Below are positions 43,175-51,883 of a stretch of 64,000 nucleotides of DNA, piece after piece (the stretch's first letter is position 1; every line of letters begins with the position of its first letter). The position numbers and the translations under genes are program-made. The notes under the pieces were generated by a model, which made no database searches, was not told the DNA's origin, and was given only the letters and a program-made list of their open reading frames with translations. Source of the DNA: an uncultured Dehalococcoidia bacterium (GTDB lineage: Bacteria > Chloroflexota > Dehalococcoidia > Lucifugimonadales > UBA3495); assembly GCA_958296445.1 (NCBI GenBank), contig OY282565.1:1629570-1693569 (forward strand). The letters are read 5' to 3'.

Positions 43175-44821
43175 GTGAGAACTGTTGACGCCATTACGGA
43201 AATCCTGAAGCGGGAAGGGGTGGAATACCTGCCCTGCTTCCCCACCACGCCGGTTATTGAGTCCTGCGCCGAGGGGGGCATCCGGCCTATCGTGTGCCGT
43301 CAGGAGCGGGTGGGGCTGGGCATCGCCGACGGCTACAGCCGCGCCACCGACGGCGACAAGATGGGCGTGTTCGCCATGCAGTACGGCCCGGGGGCGGAAA
43401 ACGCCTACTCCGGCGCCGCCACCGCCTACTCCGACTCGACGCCGTTGTTGCTGCTTCCTCTGGGGCATCCCCGGGAGAGGCACGGCATCCTGCCCCACTA
43501 CAGTTCGTTGCAAAGCTATGCTTCCATCACCAAGAGCGTGGAGCAGATAAACGCGCCCGACCGCACGTCGGAGATAATGCGCCGCGCTTTCGCCGCTCTG
43601 CGCCAGGGCCGGCCGGGGCCGGTGGCAGTGGAAATCCCCGCCGACATCGCGCTGGAAAACGTGGCCGAGGAATCCTTTTACTACTCTCCCAGCCGCCGCG
43701 TGGCTTCCCAGGCCGACCCGCGGGACGTAGAGGCCGCCGCCCGCGCCCTCTGCGCCGCCCGCTACCCGGTGATTATGGCCGGGCAGGGCGTGATGTACGC
43801 CAAGGCCACCGCCGAGTTGCAGGAACTGGCGGAGCTGCTACAGGTTCCGGTCACTACCACCCTGCTGGGCAAGAGCGCCTTTTCCGAAACCCACCCGCTG
43901 GCCTTGGGTTCCGCCGCCCTCACCTCCTCGGGAACCGCGGTGCAGTTCGTCCGCCGCGCCGACGTGATGTTTGGCGTCGGCACCAGCTTCACCCGACACG
44001 GTATGTGTATGACCATCCCGGCGGGCAAGACTATGATTCAGGCCACCAACGACCCGGCCGACATCAACAAGGACTACAACATCAACTACCCCATCGTGGG
44101 CGACGCCAAGCTGGTGCTGCGACAGATGATAGACGCTTGCCGCGACATCGTGGGCGACAGCCGCAAAAACAGCGACGCCACGGTTAAGGAAGTAGGCCAG
44201 GAACGCGACGCCTTCATCAATATGTGGGCGCGGAAGCTGACCGACGGCTCCCGTCCCATCAGCCCTTACCGGGTAATCTGGGACTTTATGCAGACCATCC
44301 CGCCGTCGGAGGCCATCGTCACCCACGATTCCGGCAGCCCCCGCGACCAGATTGTGCCGTTTTACCGCTCCAACGGGCCGCGCACCTACTTGGGCTGGGG
44401 CAAGTCCCACGGGCTTGGCACGGGCTTGGGGCTGGTTATCGGGGCCAAGCTGGCCCAGCCCGACAAGGTATGCGTCAACTTTATGGGCGACGCCGCCTTT
44501 GGCATGGTGGGGCTGGATTTCGAGACCGCCGTCCGCTCCAACATTCCTATCATAACCGTGGTGCTGAACAACTCGACTATGGCCGCCGAGGTCAACGCCA
44601 TGGCCGACTCGCACCGTCTCTATGGCAGCCGCGACTTGGGCGGCAACTACGCCGATATGGGCCGGGCTATGGGCGGCTACGCCGAGCGCATCGAAGATCC
44701 CAACGACGTATCGGCCGCTTTCACCCGCGCCCGCCGCGTAACCGAGCAGGAGGGCCGCGCCGTGCTGCTGGAGTTCATCACCAGCATCGAAACCGAAGCC
44801 GCCCACCGCCGCCCGTTCTAA
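43175..44821 (+). CDS. Thiamine-pyrophosphate-dependent enzyme (acetolactate-synthase-like)
   Basis: This is a 548-residue TPP enzyme of the acetolactate synthase/benzoylformate decarboxylase superfamily. The N-terminal domain has the cofactor-activating Glu in CRQERVGLGIADGYSRA. The C-terminal TPP-Mg site has GDAAFGMVGLDFETAV followed by ITVVLNNSTMA, a variant of the GDG(X)NN motif in which Ala replaces the second Gly. Decarboxylation or carboligation of a 2-oxoacid is expected, and the substrate is open. GTG 43175 lies after AAGGAGGCCCCG. A longer open frame upstream belongs to repeat DNA. Confidence 0.85.
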   Translation: MRTVDAITEILKREGVEYLPCFPTTPVIESCAEGGIRPIVCRQERVGLGIADGYSRATDGDKMGVFAMQYGPGAENAYSGAATAYSDSTPLLLLPLGHPRERHGILPHYSSLQSYASITKSVEQINAPDRTSEIMRRAFAALRQGRPGPVAVEIPADIALENVAEESFYYSPSRRVASQADPRDVEAAARALCAARYPVIMAGQGVMYAKATAELQELAELLQVPVTTTLLGKSAFSETHPLALGSAALTSSGTAVQFVRRADVMFGVGTSFTRHGMCMTIPAGKTMIQATNDPADINKDYNINYPIVGDAKLVLRQMIDACRDIVGDSRKNSDATVKEVGQERDAFINMWARKLTDGSRPISPYRVIWDFMQTIPPSEAIVTHDSGSPRDQIVPFYRSNGPRTYLGWGKSHGLGTGLGLVIGAKLAQPDKVCVNFMGDAAFGMVGLDFETAVRSNIPIITVVLNNSTMAAEVNAMADSHRLYGSRDLGGNYADMGRAMGGYAERIEDPNDVSAAFTRARRVTEQEGRAVLLEFITSIETEAAHRRPF

Positions 44822-44825
44822 TCCG

Positions 44826-44919
44826 ATTAACCAGAGAGAACACAGAGGACACAGAGAACGCGGAGATTTTATATTTTCCATTGACTAATCTCCGGGTTCT
44901 CCGTGTACTCTGTGGTTAC
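44826..44919. repeat. ACAGAGGACACAGAG-type inverted-repeat element
   Basis: The left arm has AACACAGAGGACACAGAG and the right arm CTCCGTGTACTCTGTGGTT. They are imperfect complements around an AT-rich centre. Elements with this ACAGAGGACACAGAG core are dispersed in many unrelated bacterial genomes. It spans the gap between the TPP enzyme and the next gene, and its end lies just before the ribosome-binding site. Confidence 0.7.
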
Positions 44920-44938
44920 AAAAATAAGGAGTGAGACA

Positions 44939-45301
44939 ATGACGCAACGCTCGAAGTATCTGTTCGTCGCCAGTATGGACGTTGACCCGGCGAAGGAAGG
45001 GCTGTTCAACGAAGTCTACAACACGGAGCATTGCCCGGAGTTGAGCAAGGTTTCCGGCGTGGGGCAGATCGCCCGCTACGAAGCCGAAGCCTTCCGCGTG
45101 CTGATAGGCGGCGAAACCCGCGCAATGTCCCCGGACGGACGCCCCCGGTTCCATGCCGTCTACGAAATCGAATCCCCGGAAGTCCTCACAACCCCGGCGT
45201 GGGGCGAAGCCGTGGAGCTGGGCCGCTGGCCGGAGCAGGTGCGCCCCTACACCACCAACCGCCGCCACACGCTGCTGCGCCTGACTTATCCGGGGGAGTA
45301 G
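44939..45301 (+). CDS. Dimeric alpha-beta-barrel-like small protein
   Basis: This is a 120-residue soluble protein. YLFVASMDVDPAKEGLFNEVYNTEHCPELSK, quoted here as LFVASMDVDPAKE and EVYNTEHCPELSK, matches the first strand and helix of EthD/DUF4286-like ferredoxin-fold dimers, and FHAVYEIESPEVL the third strand. Such proteins are often accessory or isomerase-like enzymes in catabolic clusters. AAGGAGTGAGAC precedes ATG 44939. It follows the TPP enzyme gene and may be cotranscribed. Confidence 0.65.
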   Translation: MTQRSKYLFVASMDVDPAKEGLFNEVYNTEHCPELSKVSGVGQIARYEAEAFRVLIGGETRAMSPDGRPRFHAVYEIESPEVLTTPAWGEAVELGRWPEQVRPYTTNRRHTLLRLTYPGE

Positions 45302-45420
45302 TGGCGCGGGGGATTCAGCCGTTGGCGTTTTGCTGACATTTGCCGCTACCAGGCGGACGGGGCGCGGCGTTAGAATGACGGGCAGACCAGGGGCGCCCGC
45401 CCCGCCATAAGGGAGCGAAA

Positions 45421-45936
45421 ATGCCCGCACCGGACGCCGGTAATCCGCGGCGGGAACCGCCGTTGAGCGTAGCCCGAAAGTGGCTGCCTTGGTGCGCCGC
45501 CCTGATTTTCGCAATGACCGTCGGCTGGACTGCCCTGACCGCCTGGGCGGAAGTTGACGCAGGCCAACATCAAGGCATACCCAACATCGTCATCGCCGTA
45601 GTCAACCAAGCCGCCCCGGCCGCGCCTTTGATTGTCATATATGCGATAATGATAGTGTCCGCACTGGACATAGCGGGAGGATTTGCCATGGTAACAGCGA
45701 AATACTTGACCGACAATTTCCTTGAGCCGTGGAGAGAGAAGCGCCGGGAGAAAGTGCGCGCCGAAGGCCGGGCCGAAGGCTTGGCCAAGGGTTTGGTCGA
45801 GGGCGAGAACAAAGGCCGGGCCGAAGAGCGGAGCAAGTGGGACGAAGAGCGACGCAAGTGGATTGACTGGAACCGCCGCCGCCTCGAGGCGGAATCCAAC
45901 GGCGTTCCTTTCGACGAGCCCCCGCCGGAGTCCTGA
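45421..45936 (+). CDS. Membrane-anchored charged coiled-coil protein
   Basis: This 171-residue protein of unknown function has two hydrophobic segments (LPWCAALIFAMTVGWTALTAW, quoted as FAMTVGWTALTAW, and PLIVIYAIMIVSALDIAGG). After these comes a conserved block VTAKYLTDNFLEPWREKRREK and a charged helix with RAEGRAEGLAKGL and ERSKWDEERRKW repeats. It is probably anchored in the inner membrane with the coiled coil in the cytosol. The block from about residue 90 onward is duplicated in the next gene. Confidence 0.6.
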   Translation: MPAPDAGNPRREPPLSVARKWLPWCAALIFAMTVGWTALTAWAEVDAGQHQGIPNIVIAVVNQAAPAAPLIVIYAIMIVSALDIAGGFAMVTAKYLTDNFLEPWREKRREKVRAEGRAEGLAKGLVEGENKGRAEERSKWDEERRKWIDWNRRRLEAESNGVPFDEPPPES

Positions 45937-45979
45937 TTTCTCTGAGGTTTTCCAACGGGACATAGGGGGAGGATTTGCC

Positions 45980-46228
45980 GTGGTAACAGCGAAATACTTG
46001 ACCGACAATTTCCTTGAGCCGTGGAGAGAGAAGCGCCGGGAGAAACTGCGCGCCGAAGGCCGGGCCGAAGAGCGGAGCAAGTGGGCTGAAGAGCGGAGCA
46101 AGTGGAACGAAGAGCGGCGCAAGTGGATCAGCTGGAACAGTCGCCGCCTCGAGGCGAAAGCCAACGGAGTCCCTTTCGACGAACCGCCCCCGGCCTCTGA
46201 TTCCCCGGAAGTTCCCCCTCCTTATTAG
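45980..46228 (+). CDS. Truncated tandem duplicate of the coiled-coil domain
   Basis: The 82-residue product repeats the C-terminal half of the preceding gene (VTAKYLTDNFLEPWREKRREK, then RAEERSKWAEERSKW) without the membrane segments. GTG 45980 corresponds exactly to an internal ATG in the first gene, and GGGGGAGGATTTGCC in front supplies a ribosome-binding site. The number of ERSKW-type units differs from the parent. It may be expressed as a soluble partner, or be a passive duplication. Confidence 0.5.
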   Translation: MVTAKYLTDNFLEPWREKRREKLRAEGRAEERSKWAEERSKWNEERRKWISWNSRRLEAKANGVPFDEPPPASDSPEVPPPY

Positions 46229-46275
46229 GTGGCGATATAATCGGGGATCTAAGCTGAAATCGCAGAGAAAGTACA

Positions 46276-48030
46276 ATGATCCAATCAAAACACGGTTTCA
46301 ACGCCGTCAACCGGGGCATATACATCGCCGACAACCTGAGCTTTCTGCGCTCCCTGAATGACGAGTGCGTAGACTTGGTTTGCATTGACCCGCCCTTTGC
46401 CAAGAACGAAACCTTTGGCAAAAAGAACGACAAAGCCAAAGATCCACTGAATCCGCCTTTAACGGACGCGGAAAGAGATACCGAGTTGCGCCTGCTGGAA
46501 AGTTGGGGTATTCGCAACGAAAGAGAGGCGGATGATGCCGGTATCAACTGGCCGGAAACCCGCTACAAGGATTTCTGGTCTTGGGAAACGGATATCCACG
46601 AGGATTGGCTTAAAGATATTGAGGAATTCCACAAACCCGTTGCCAACCTTATCGAAGTAACCCGCGATATTCACAGCGATGGCACTGCGGCCTATTTATG
46701 CTATATGGCCGTCAGGATTTTGGAAATTCACCGGGTACTGAAGTCTACGGGCAGTCTATACTTGCACTGCGATCATACTGCCGGAGCCTATCTGCGGCAA
46801 TTGCTGGACGCAGTATTCGGCAATGGCGAAAACGGCAAGGCGGGATTCAGAAATGAAATAGTATGGAAACGTTACGGATCCCACAATGACGCCGCCGTAA
46901 AATACGGCAACGTCCACGATTACATACTATTCTATTCCAAGACGGAAAAATACACTTGGCCGGGAACGGAACGGGAACCCTATGATGAGGAATATCTGAA
47001 AAGCGCATATAGCAACGAAGATTCCAAAGGCAGATACGCCACAGCACCTTTGCACGCCCGGGGATTATCCGGCGGTGGGTATGACTACACTTGGAAAGGA
47101 ATTACGGACACGTGGCGGTTCCCGTCGAAAAGGCTTGATGAGCTGGAGCGTCAGGGGCTGATTCACTGGCCGAAAAAAGGCAACGTACCTCGGCGAAAAG
47201 TATACTTGGATCCCGGAAAAGGGATGCCGTTACGCGATCTTATTACGGACATCGGTATCGCCGGACGGAAAGAGAAAACCGGCTATCCAACGCAAAAGCC
47301 CATTGCCTTAGCTGAGCGGCTTATCGCAGCCAGCACTAACCCCGGCGATGTTGTCTTGGACTGTTTCGCCGGTTGCGCTTATACCGCCATAGCCGCCGAG
47401 CGGCTTAACAGACAGTGGGCGGCCTGCGACATCAACCCCCGCGCCTGGACGGTATTCAAGCGGCAGTTCAATAAGCCTGAATTGGCTTTACTGACTTGCC
47501 ACGAAATGACTACCGGCCAGCCGGTGCTTGGCAAGGCCGCCACTGTTCACGGCCCCGCGCAATTGCCGGAACGCACATCGCCGGTCGCCGAAACGCAGAT
47601 TCGGGACATTAAACTGCCGGAACGGAAATTCAAAGTGCCTGCCAGCATCATCCCCGAATCGGAAATGCTGGAAGAACTGCTGAAGCTGTCCGGCTATACG
47701 GCTTGGTGTTGCGGTTTCGCAAACCGCAGGCCGGATGGCACGATAATTGAAACCGCCAGAAATTTTCACTTGGATCATATCGCGCCTAAAAGCAAAGAAA
47801 ACACGGGAACCAGTAACGACGTTCAGAACCGCGCCCCGATGTGTCCATATCACAATATCCGCAAAAGCAACCGCCGCATCGGGCTGGCCGAATACCGGCA
47901 GGAAATCGCCGACGCCGGGGAAATGATGGTCAATTCGGTCAGCGACCTTATCAATTTGGACCGGGCGCTGGCTGAGGCTAACCGGGTTTACGGACACGCC
48001 TATGCAAAGAAGTACCCGATTGGCGTTTAA
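46276..48030 (+). CDS. DNA methyltransferase fused to an HNH nuclease domain (copy B)
   Basis: This 584-residue paralogue of the protein encoded at 38016-39773 has the same layout: DLVCIDPPFAKNETFGKK near residue 35, AdoMet site VVLDCFAGCAYTAIAAERL followed by ACDINPRAW, and a C-terminal HNH domain (WCCGFANRRPDG, NFHLDHIAPKSK, NRAPMCPYHNIRKSNRR). The ends are highly similar, but residues ~190-330, where a target-recognition segment would sit, are clearly diverged (copy B has KRYGSHNDAAVKYGN where copy A has NSTSAHSDSKRYGS). The two probably recognise different sequences. ATG 46276 starts it. Confidence 0.85.
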   Translation: MIQSKHGFNAVNRGIYIADNLSFLRSLNDECVDLVCIDPPFAKNETFGKKNDKAKDPLNPPLTDAERDTELRLLESWGIRNEREADDAGINWPETRYKDFWSWETDIHEDWLKDIEEFHKPVANLIEVTRDIHSDGTAAYLCYMAVRILEIHRVLKSTGSLYLHCDHTAGAYLRQLLDAVFGNGENGKAGFRNEIVWKRYGSHNDAAVKYGNVHDYILFYSKTEKYTWPGTEREPYDEEYLKSAYSNEDSKGRYATAPLHARGLSGGGYDYTWKGITDTWRFPSKRLDELERQGLIHWPKKGNVPRRKVYLDPGKGMPLRDLITDIGIAGRKEKTGYPTQKPIALAERLIAASTNPGDVVLDCFAGCAYTAIAAERLNRQWAACDINPRAWTVFKRQFNKPELALLTCHEMTTGQPVLGKAATVHGPAQLPERTSPVAETQIRDIKLPERKFKVPASIIPESEMLEELLKLSGYTAWCCGFANRRPDGTIIETARNFHLDHIAPKSKENTGTSNDVQNRAPMCPYHNIRKSNRRIGLAEYRQEIADAGEMMVNSVSDLINLDRALAEANRVYGHAYAKKYPIGV

Positions 48031-48115
48031 GGAGGCAACTATCCATGTTAAAAAATATAACCGGGTTAAATAATATAACTGGCGCGAAATTTAAGGAAAC
48101 CGAATAGATAGCTAT

Positions 48116-49330
48116 ATGACACCACCCGCCCTTGACGGCGTGAGCGTTCTTGACCTCACCCACTGCGTCGCCGGCCCTTACTGCACCCGGCTGCTGGCCG
48201 GGTTTGGGGCCGATGTGCTGAAAATCGAGCCGCCCGGCGGGGAGCGGGGGCGGCGGATGGCCCCCTTTTTCCGCGACGAACCGGGGCCGGATTCCAGCCT
48301 GCCTTTCGCCTACCTCAACACCGGCAAGCGCGGTATGACCCTCAACCTGAAAACCGCCGAGGGGCGCGGCATCCTGCGCTCGCTGCTGCCGGAAGCCGAT
48401 GTTCTGGTGGAGAATTTCGCCCCGCGGGTGATGCCGTCGCTGGGGCTGGACTACGCCGCGCTGCGGGAAATCGCGCCCCATCTGGTGATGGTGTCCATCT
48501 CCAATTTCGGGCAGACCGGCCCTTATCGCGACTACAAGGCCGCCGACATTGTGGAGTATGCCTTGGGCGGGCTGATGTACATTTTCGGGGCCTATGACCG
48601 CGAACCGCTGAAACACGCCTGGAATCAGGCGCAGTTCAAGGCCGGAACCGACGCGGCCTCGGCCACGCTGATGGCCCTCTATCATCAGCGTATGACCGGC
48701 GGGCGGACGGTCGGGCAGGGGCAGCGCGTGGACGTTTCGATTCAGGAAGCGGTGGCGTCCGGGCTGCGCGACGTGGTGAACAACTATACCTATACCGGGG
48801 CCGTCCGCCGCCGCCAGCCCAACCACAGCGGCGATATGCAACGCCTGCGGGCCACCGCCGACGGCTACCTGCTGCCCAATCCGGGGCTGGGCAGCGGGCT
48901 GAACTGGGATTCTTTCGTCGAATTTCTAGGGTTGCCGGAACTGGACGACGACCGTTTTCGCACCCCGTCGGCGCGGCTGGTCAACGCCGAGGAGCTGGGC
49001 CGTATTCTTGATGAGTATTTTATCGGGCAAAACAAGTATGATATGTTCTACGGCTCCCACCGGCGCCGCTTTATATTCGGCGTCATCCAGTCGCCGGAGG
49101 AAACGCTGAATGACCCGCAGTTTGCCCACCGGGATTATTTTGTGGAAGCGGAGCATCCGGTTATGGGCAGGCTGAAGTTTCCGGGGGTGCCGTTCAGTAT
49201 GGAAGCCACGCCCTGGCAGGCCGGAAACCCCGCGCCCGCCATCGGCCAGCACAACGGGCAGGTTCTGGGCCGTCGGCTGGGCTACACCGCCGCGCAGCAG
49301 GCCCAACTCCGCTCCCAGGGGGTTATCTAG
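48116..49330 (+). CDS. CaiB/BaiF family III CoA-transferase, catalytic Asp missing
   Basis: This is a 404-residue class III CoA-transferase-fold protein. The N-terminal LDLTHCVAGPYCTRLLAGFGADVLKIEPPGG and the MNLK-type TLNLKTAEGRGI are quoted in part: VAGPYCTRLLAGFGADVLKI, LNLKTAEGRG. The family's catalytic Asp lies in a DYTAG-like motif. Here the equivalent reads QFKAGTDAASATLMAL, with Gln in its place. The gene is followed after 3 bases by a second family member with Asp. Together they may form a heteromer in which only the partner is catalytic. No strong ribosome-binding site precedes ATG 48116. Confidence 0.82.
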   Translation: MTPPALDGVSVLDLTHCVAGPYCTRLLAGFGADVLKIEPPGGERGRRMAPFFRDEPGPDSSLPFAYLNTGKRGMTLNLKTAEGRGILRSLLPEADVLVENFAPRVMPSLGLDYAALREIAPHLVMVSISNFGQTGPYRDYKAADIVEYALGGLMYIFGAYDREPLKHAWNQAQFKAGTDAASATLMALYHQRMTGGRTVGQGQRVDVSIQEAVASGLRDVVNNYTYTGAVRRRQPNHSGDMQRLRATADGYLLPNPGLGSGLNWDSFVEFLGLPELDDDRFRTPSARLVNAEELGRILDEYFIGQNKYDMFYGSHRRRFIFGVIQSPEETLNDPQFAHRDYFVEAEHPVMGRLKFPGVPFSMEATPWQAGNPAPAIGQHNGQVLGRRLGYTAAQQAQLRSQGVI

Positions 49331-49333
49331 GCG

Positions 49334-50746
49334 ATGGCGGCGGGTATGGATTCCCGCTTTCGCGGGAATGACGGAAATGGCGGGAATGGGGGCGGGCCGT
49401 TGCGGGGCGTGCGCGTGGTGGAGATGGGGCAGCTTATCGCTATCCCCTTCGCTATGAAACTGCTGGCGGATATGGGGGCTCAAGTCATCCGGCTGGAGTC
49501 CACCGGGCGGCTGGAAAGCTACCGCAGCGATTCGGTGTACCGCAACGAAATTCACGGCGAGTTCTGGAATCGCGGGGCCAATTTCTACGAGCAAAACCGC
49601 AACAAGCTGGGCATCACCCTAGACTTGGGCCGCTCCGAGGGGCTGGAGCTGTTGCGCCGCCTAATTGCCGTAAGCGACGTTTTCGCCGAAAATTTCACCC
49701 CCCGCGTCATCAAAAACTTTGGGCTGGAATACAGCGAGCTGCGCCGGATCAAGCCCGACATCATTATGGTGTCGTCCACCGGCTACGGCTTTTCCGGCCC
49801 TTGGGCCAACTTCGGGGCAACCGGCCCGGCCACCGAGGGGGCATCGGGGCTGGCCTACACCACCGGCTACCGCGGCGGCCCGCCGGTGATGGCGGAGATT
49901 CCCTATGTGGATTACACCGCCGGGGAGCATACCGTTTTCGCGGTTATGGCCGCCCTGATGAGCCGCCTGCGAACCGGGCAAGGGCAGTTTATTGATGTGT
50001 CGCAGACCCAGGCCGCCGCCGCCACCATCCCGGAGGCACTGCTGGACTTCGCCGCCAACGGGCGCGAACCCGTCCGCATCGGCAACGCCGACCCGGTGAT
50101 GGCGCCTCACGGCTGTTATCCCTGCGCCGGACAAGACCGCTGGATTGTCATAGCCGTGGCCGACGATTCGGAGTGGCAGGGCTTGTGCCGGGTGATGGGG
50201 CGTCAGGATTGGGCCGCCGACCGGCACTTTTCCGGCAGTCTGGGCCGCTGGCGGTTGCGGGAAGAGCTGGACGCGATGCTGGCGGAAGCCACCGCCCCGT
50301 GGGACGCCCACCGGCTGATGGCCGCGCTACAGGCCGCGGGCGTGCCGGCCGGGGCAGTGCTGGACAGCAAGGATTTGCTGTTCGACCCGCACCTGCGGCA
50401 GCGCGGGTTCTACGAAGTAGTGCGGCATCACCCCAGCACCGGAATGCCGCCGCTGCCCTACGCCGGCCGCCCGTGGAAGCTGTCGGAAACGCCCGCAGTC
50501 CCGCCCGAACCCGCGCCGCTGATGGGCGAACACAACGATTTCGTTTTGCGGGAACTGCTGGGCCTGACTGCCGACGAGGTGGCCCGGCTGGAAGGGGAGG
50601 GCGTCATCGGCTACGCTCCTGCCGACCCCCGCCCGGTGCAGCGCCCCTCGCTGGACGAGCAGGTGCGACAAGGCAGGATGCTGCGCTATGAAACCGACTT
50701 CCCGGAGCAGGTTTCCCGCGCCTACCCGCCCCCGCCGGAGAGCTGA
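49334..50746 (+). CDS. CaiB/BaiF family III CoA-transferase with catalytic Asp
   Basis: This 470-residue class III CoA-transferase transfers CoA between acids via an aspartyl-CoA intermediate. The catalytic Asp is in PYVDYTAGEHTVFAVMAAL (~residue 196). FAMKLLADMGAQVIRLES is the N-terminal fold signature. The first ~20 residues (MDSRFRGNDGNGGNGG) are encoded by a dispersed GATTCCCGC...GCGGGAATGACGG hairpin repeat and are not part of the family. Either translation starts here or at a downstream GTG or TTG. The C-terminus is about 30 residues longer than in its partner. Confidence 0.85.
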   Translation: MAAGMDSRFRGNDGNGGNGGGPLRGVRVVEMGQLIAIPFAMKLLADMGAQVIRLESTGRLESYRSDSVYRNEIHGEFWNRGANFYEQNRNKLGITLDLGRSEGLELLRRLIAVSDVFAENFTPRVIKNFGLEYSELRRIKPDIIMVSSTGYGFSGPWANFGATGPATEGASGLAYTTGYRGGPPVMAEIPYVDYTAGEHTVFAVMAALMSRLRTGQGQFIDVSQTQAAAATIPEALLDFAANGREPVRIGNADPVMAPHGCYPCAGQDRWIVIAVADDSEWQGLCRVMGRQDWAADRHFSGSLGRWRLREELDAMLAEATAPWDAHRLMAALQAAGVPAGAVLDSKDLLFDPHLRQRGFYEVVRHHPSTGMPPLPYAGRPWKLSETPAVPPEPAPLMGEHNDFVLRELLGLTADEVARLEGEGVIGYAPADPRPVQRPSLDEQVRQGRMLRYETDFPEQVSRAYPPPPES

Positions 50747-50770
50747 GGAGGCCGGTTGCCGGCGCGGCGG

Positions 50771-51691
50771 CTAGGCATATTCCCAGCCTTCGGATGGTTC
50801 CGACGGGGCGGCTTTCCGTCGGCTGTTGCGGGCCCGCACTAATATGCCGATAGCCCGCCATACGGTCTCGAAATCGTCCTCGTTTAGTTGTCCGATTTCC
50901 TCTAGGCTGAAGGATATGGTGTTGGCCGGGGCCGACGGGTCGGTATGCGGCGCGGCCGGGCGAAATCCGCCGTCGGCCACCGCCGGAACTAGGGTTTCCG
51001 TCGGCGGCGCCTCGAAGTATGCGGGCAACCCGGGCTCGTCCAGCGGCCCGGGGGCACTGTCGGAGATGGTCAGGTAGGTGCCGTCGCCCCGCTGTTTCAG
51101 CAGGTAGGTGTCGCGGGCCGAATCCAGCAGCAACCGCTCGGCCTGCTGCACCCGGTTGTGTTCCACCAAGAACTCCCGCTCCAGCACGTTGCGCAAGGTC
51201 TGGCTGTCGGGCAGCCGCTGCCCCTTGTAACGCTCGGCGACGGCCTGGAACAGCGGGATGGATAGGAAGGACTGCCGGTAGCCGCGCAGCGAGTCTTCGT
51301 TGCTGGTGGGCTTCAGGATCGCTTTGGCGATGGGCGTGGTAGTTACGGTTGATCCCTGCTTGCTGAGCAGGTTGAAATGTCGCGCCGCCAGGCTCTTTAG
51401 CCGGAAACCGCTGCTGCCTTTCGACAGCCCCAGGCTCACTGCCAGCGTTTCCTCGGTCAGGCTTCCGCCGCCGCTTTCCTCAACCTGCCGGGCAATGTCC
51501 AGCGCAGTGGAAAACCCGTAGGATGGAAAGAGGAAGGCCGACCGTTGCCGCACCTTTCTGCTGGAACTGTTACGGCTCTGGCCTGCCGTATCGGGGGCGG
51601 TGGACGCTTCCGGCCCAAGCTCCGGCGCAGCCGTGGCGGGCAAGCGGTTTTCCGGGTTGATATTTTCGGCGAAAGACTGCTCGGTAGTCAT
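50771..51691 (-). CDS. Winged-helix-like protein of unknown function
   Basis: This 306-residue protein has a low-complexity N-terminus, followed by a region reading FPSYGFSTALDIARQVEESG and LAVSLGLSKGSSGFRLKSLAA that resembles a winged-helix DNA-binding domain. The middle portion (RGYRQSFLSIPLFQAVAERYKG) is helical and the C-terminal half is Pro-rich with a basic end. It may be a transcription regulator. I can name no family. It is convergent with the CaiB pair (24 bases between stops) and lies downstream of leuD. Confidence 0.55.
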   Translation of the reverse strand: MTTEQSFAENINPENRLPATAAPELGPEASTAPDTAGQSRNSSSRKVRQRSAFLFPSYGFSTALDIARQVEESGGGSLTEETLAVSLGLSKGSSGFRLKSLAARHFNLLSKQGSTVTTTPIAKAILKPTSNEDSLRGYRQSFLSIPLFQAVAERYKGQRLPDSQTLRNVLEREFLVEHNRVQQAERLLLDSARDTYLLKQRGDGTYLTISDSAPGPLDEPGLPAYFEAPPTETLVPAVADGGFRPAAPHTDPSAPANTISFSLEEIGQLNEDDFETVWRAIGILVRARNSRRKAAPSEPSEGWEYA

Positions 51692-51835
51692 CCAGCAATC
51701 CGGGATACGGCCAAATGATTATGTAATGTCAAGGAAACTACCACGATGGCAATGCCAATTCAAGGCATCCGCTAAAGAATTTTATGCGGGGCGGGGTTTT
51801 GCCCACAGGAACGGCGGGGCAAGGGGCGGCAAAAG

Positions 51836-51867
51836 CCGGAAGCCCCGGTTCAGGCGGGGGCTTCCGG
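51836..51867 (-). terminator. Rho-independent terminator of the leu operon
   Basis: CCGGAAGCCCC (51836-51846) and GGGGCTTCCGG (51857-51867) form an 11-bp stem. On the minus strand it is followed by CTTTTG. It lies 17 bases after the leuD stop codon. The rest of 51692-51835 shows nothing. Confidence 0.8.
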
Positions 51868-51883
51868 TGGGCATCGGCAAGTG

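Noticed and set aside
38016..48030. Prophage or integrative element
   Set aside because: No integrase, transposase, phage structural genes or attachment sites are visible; the paralogous MTase-HNH genes alone do not show an element boundary.
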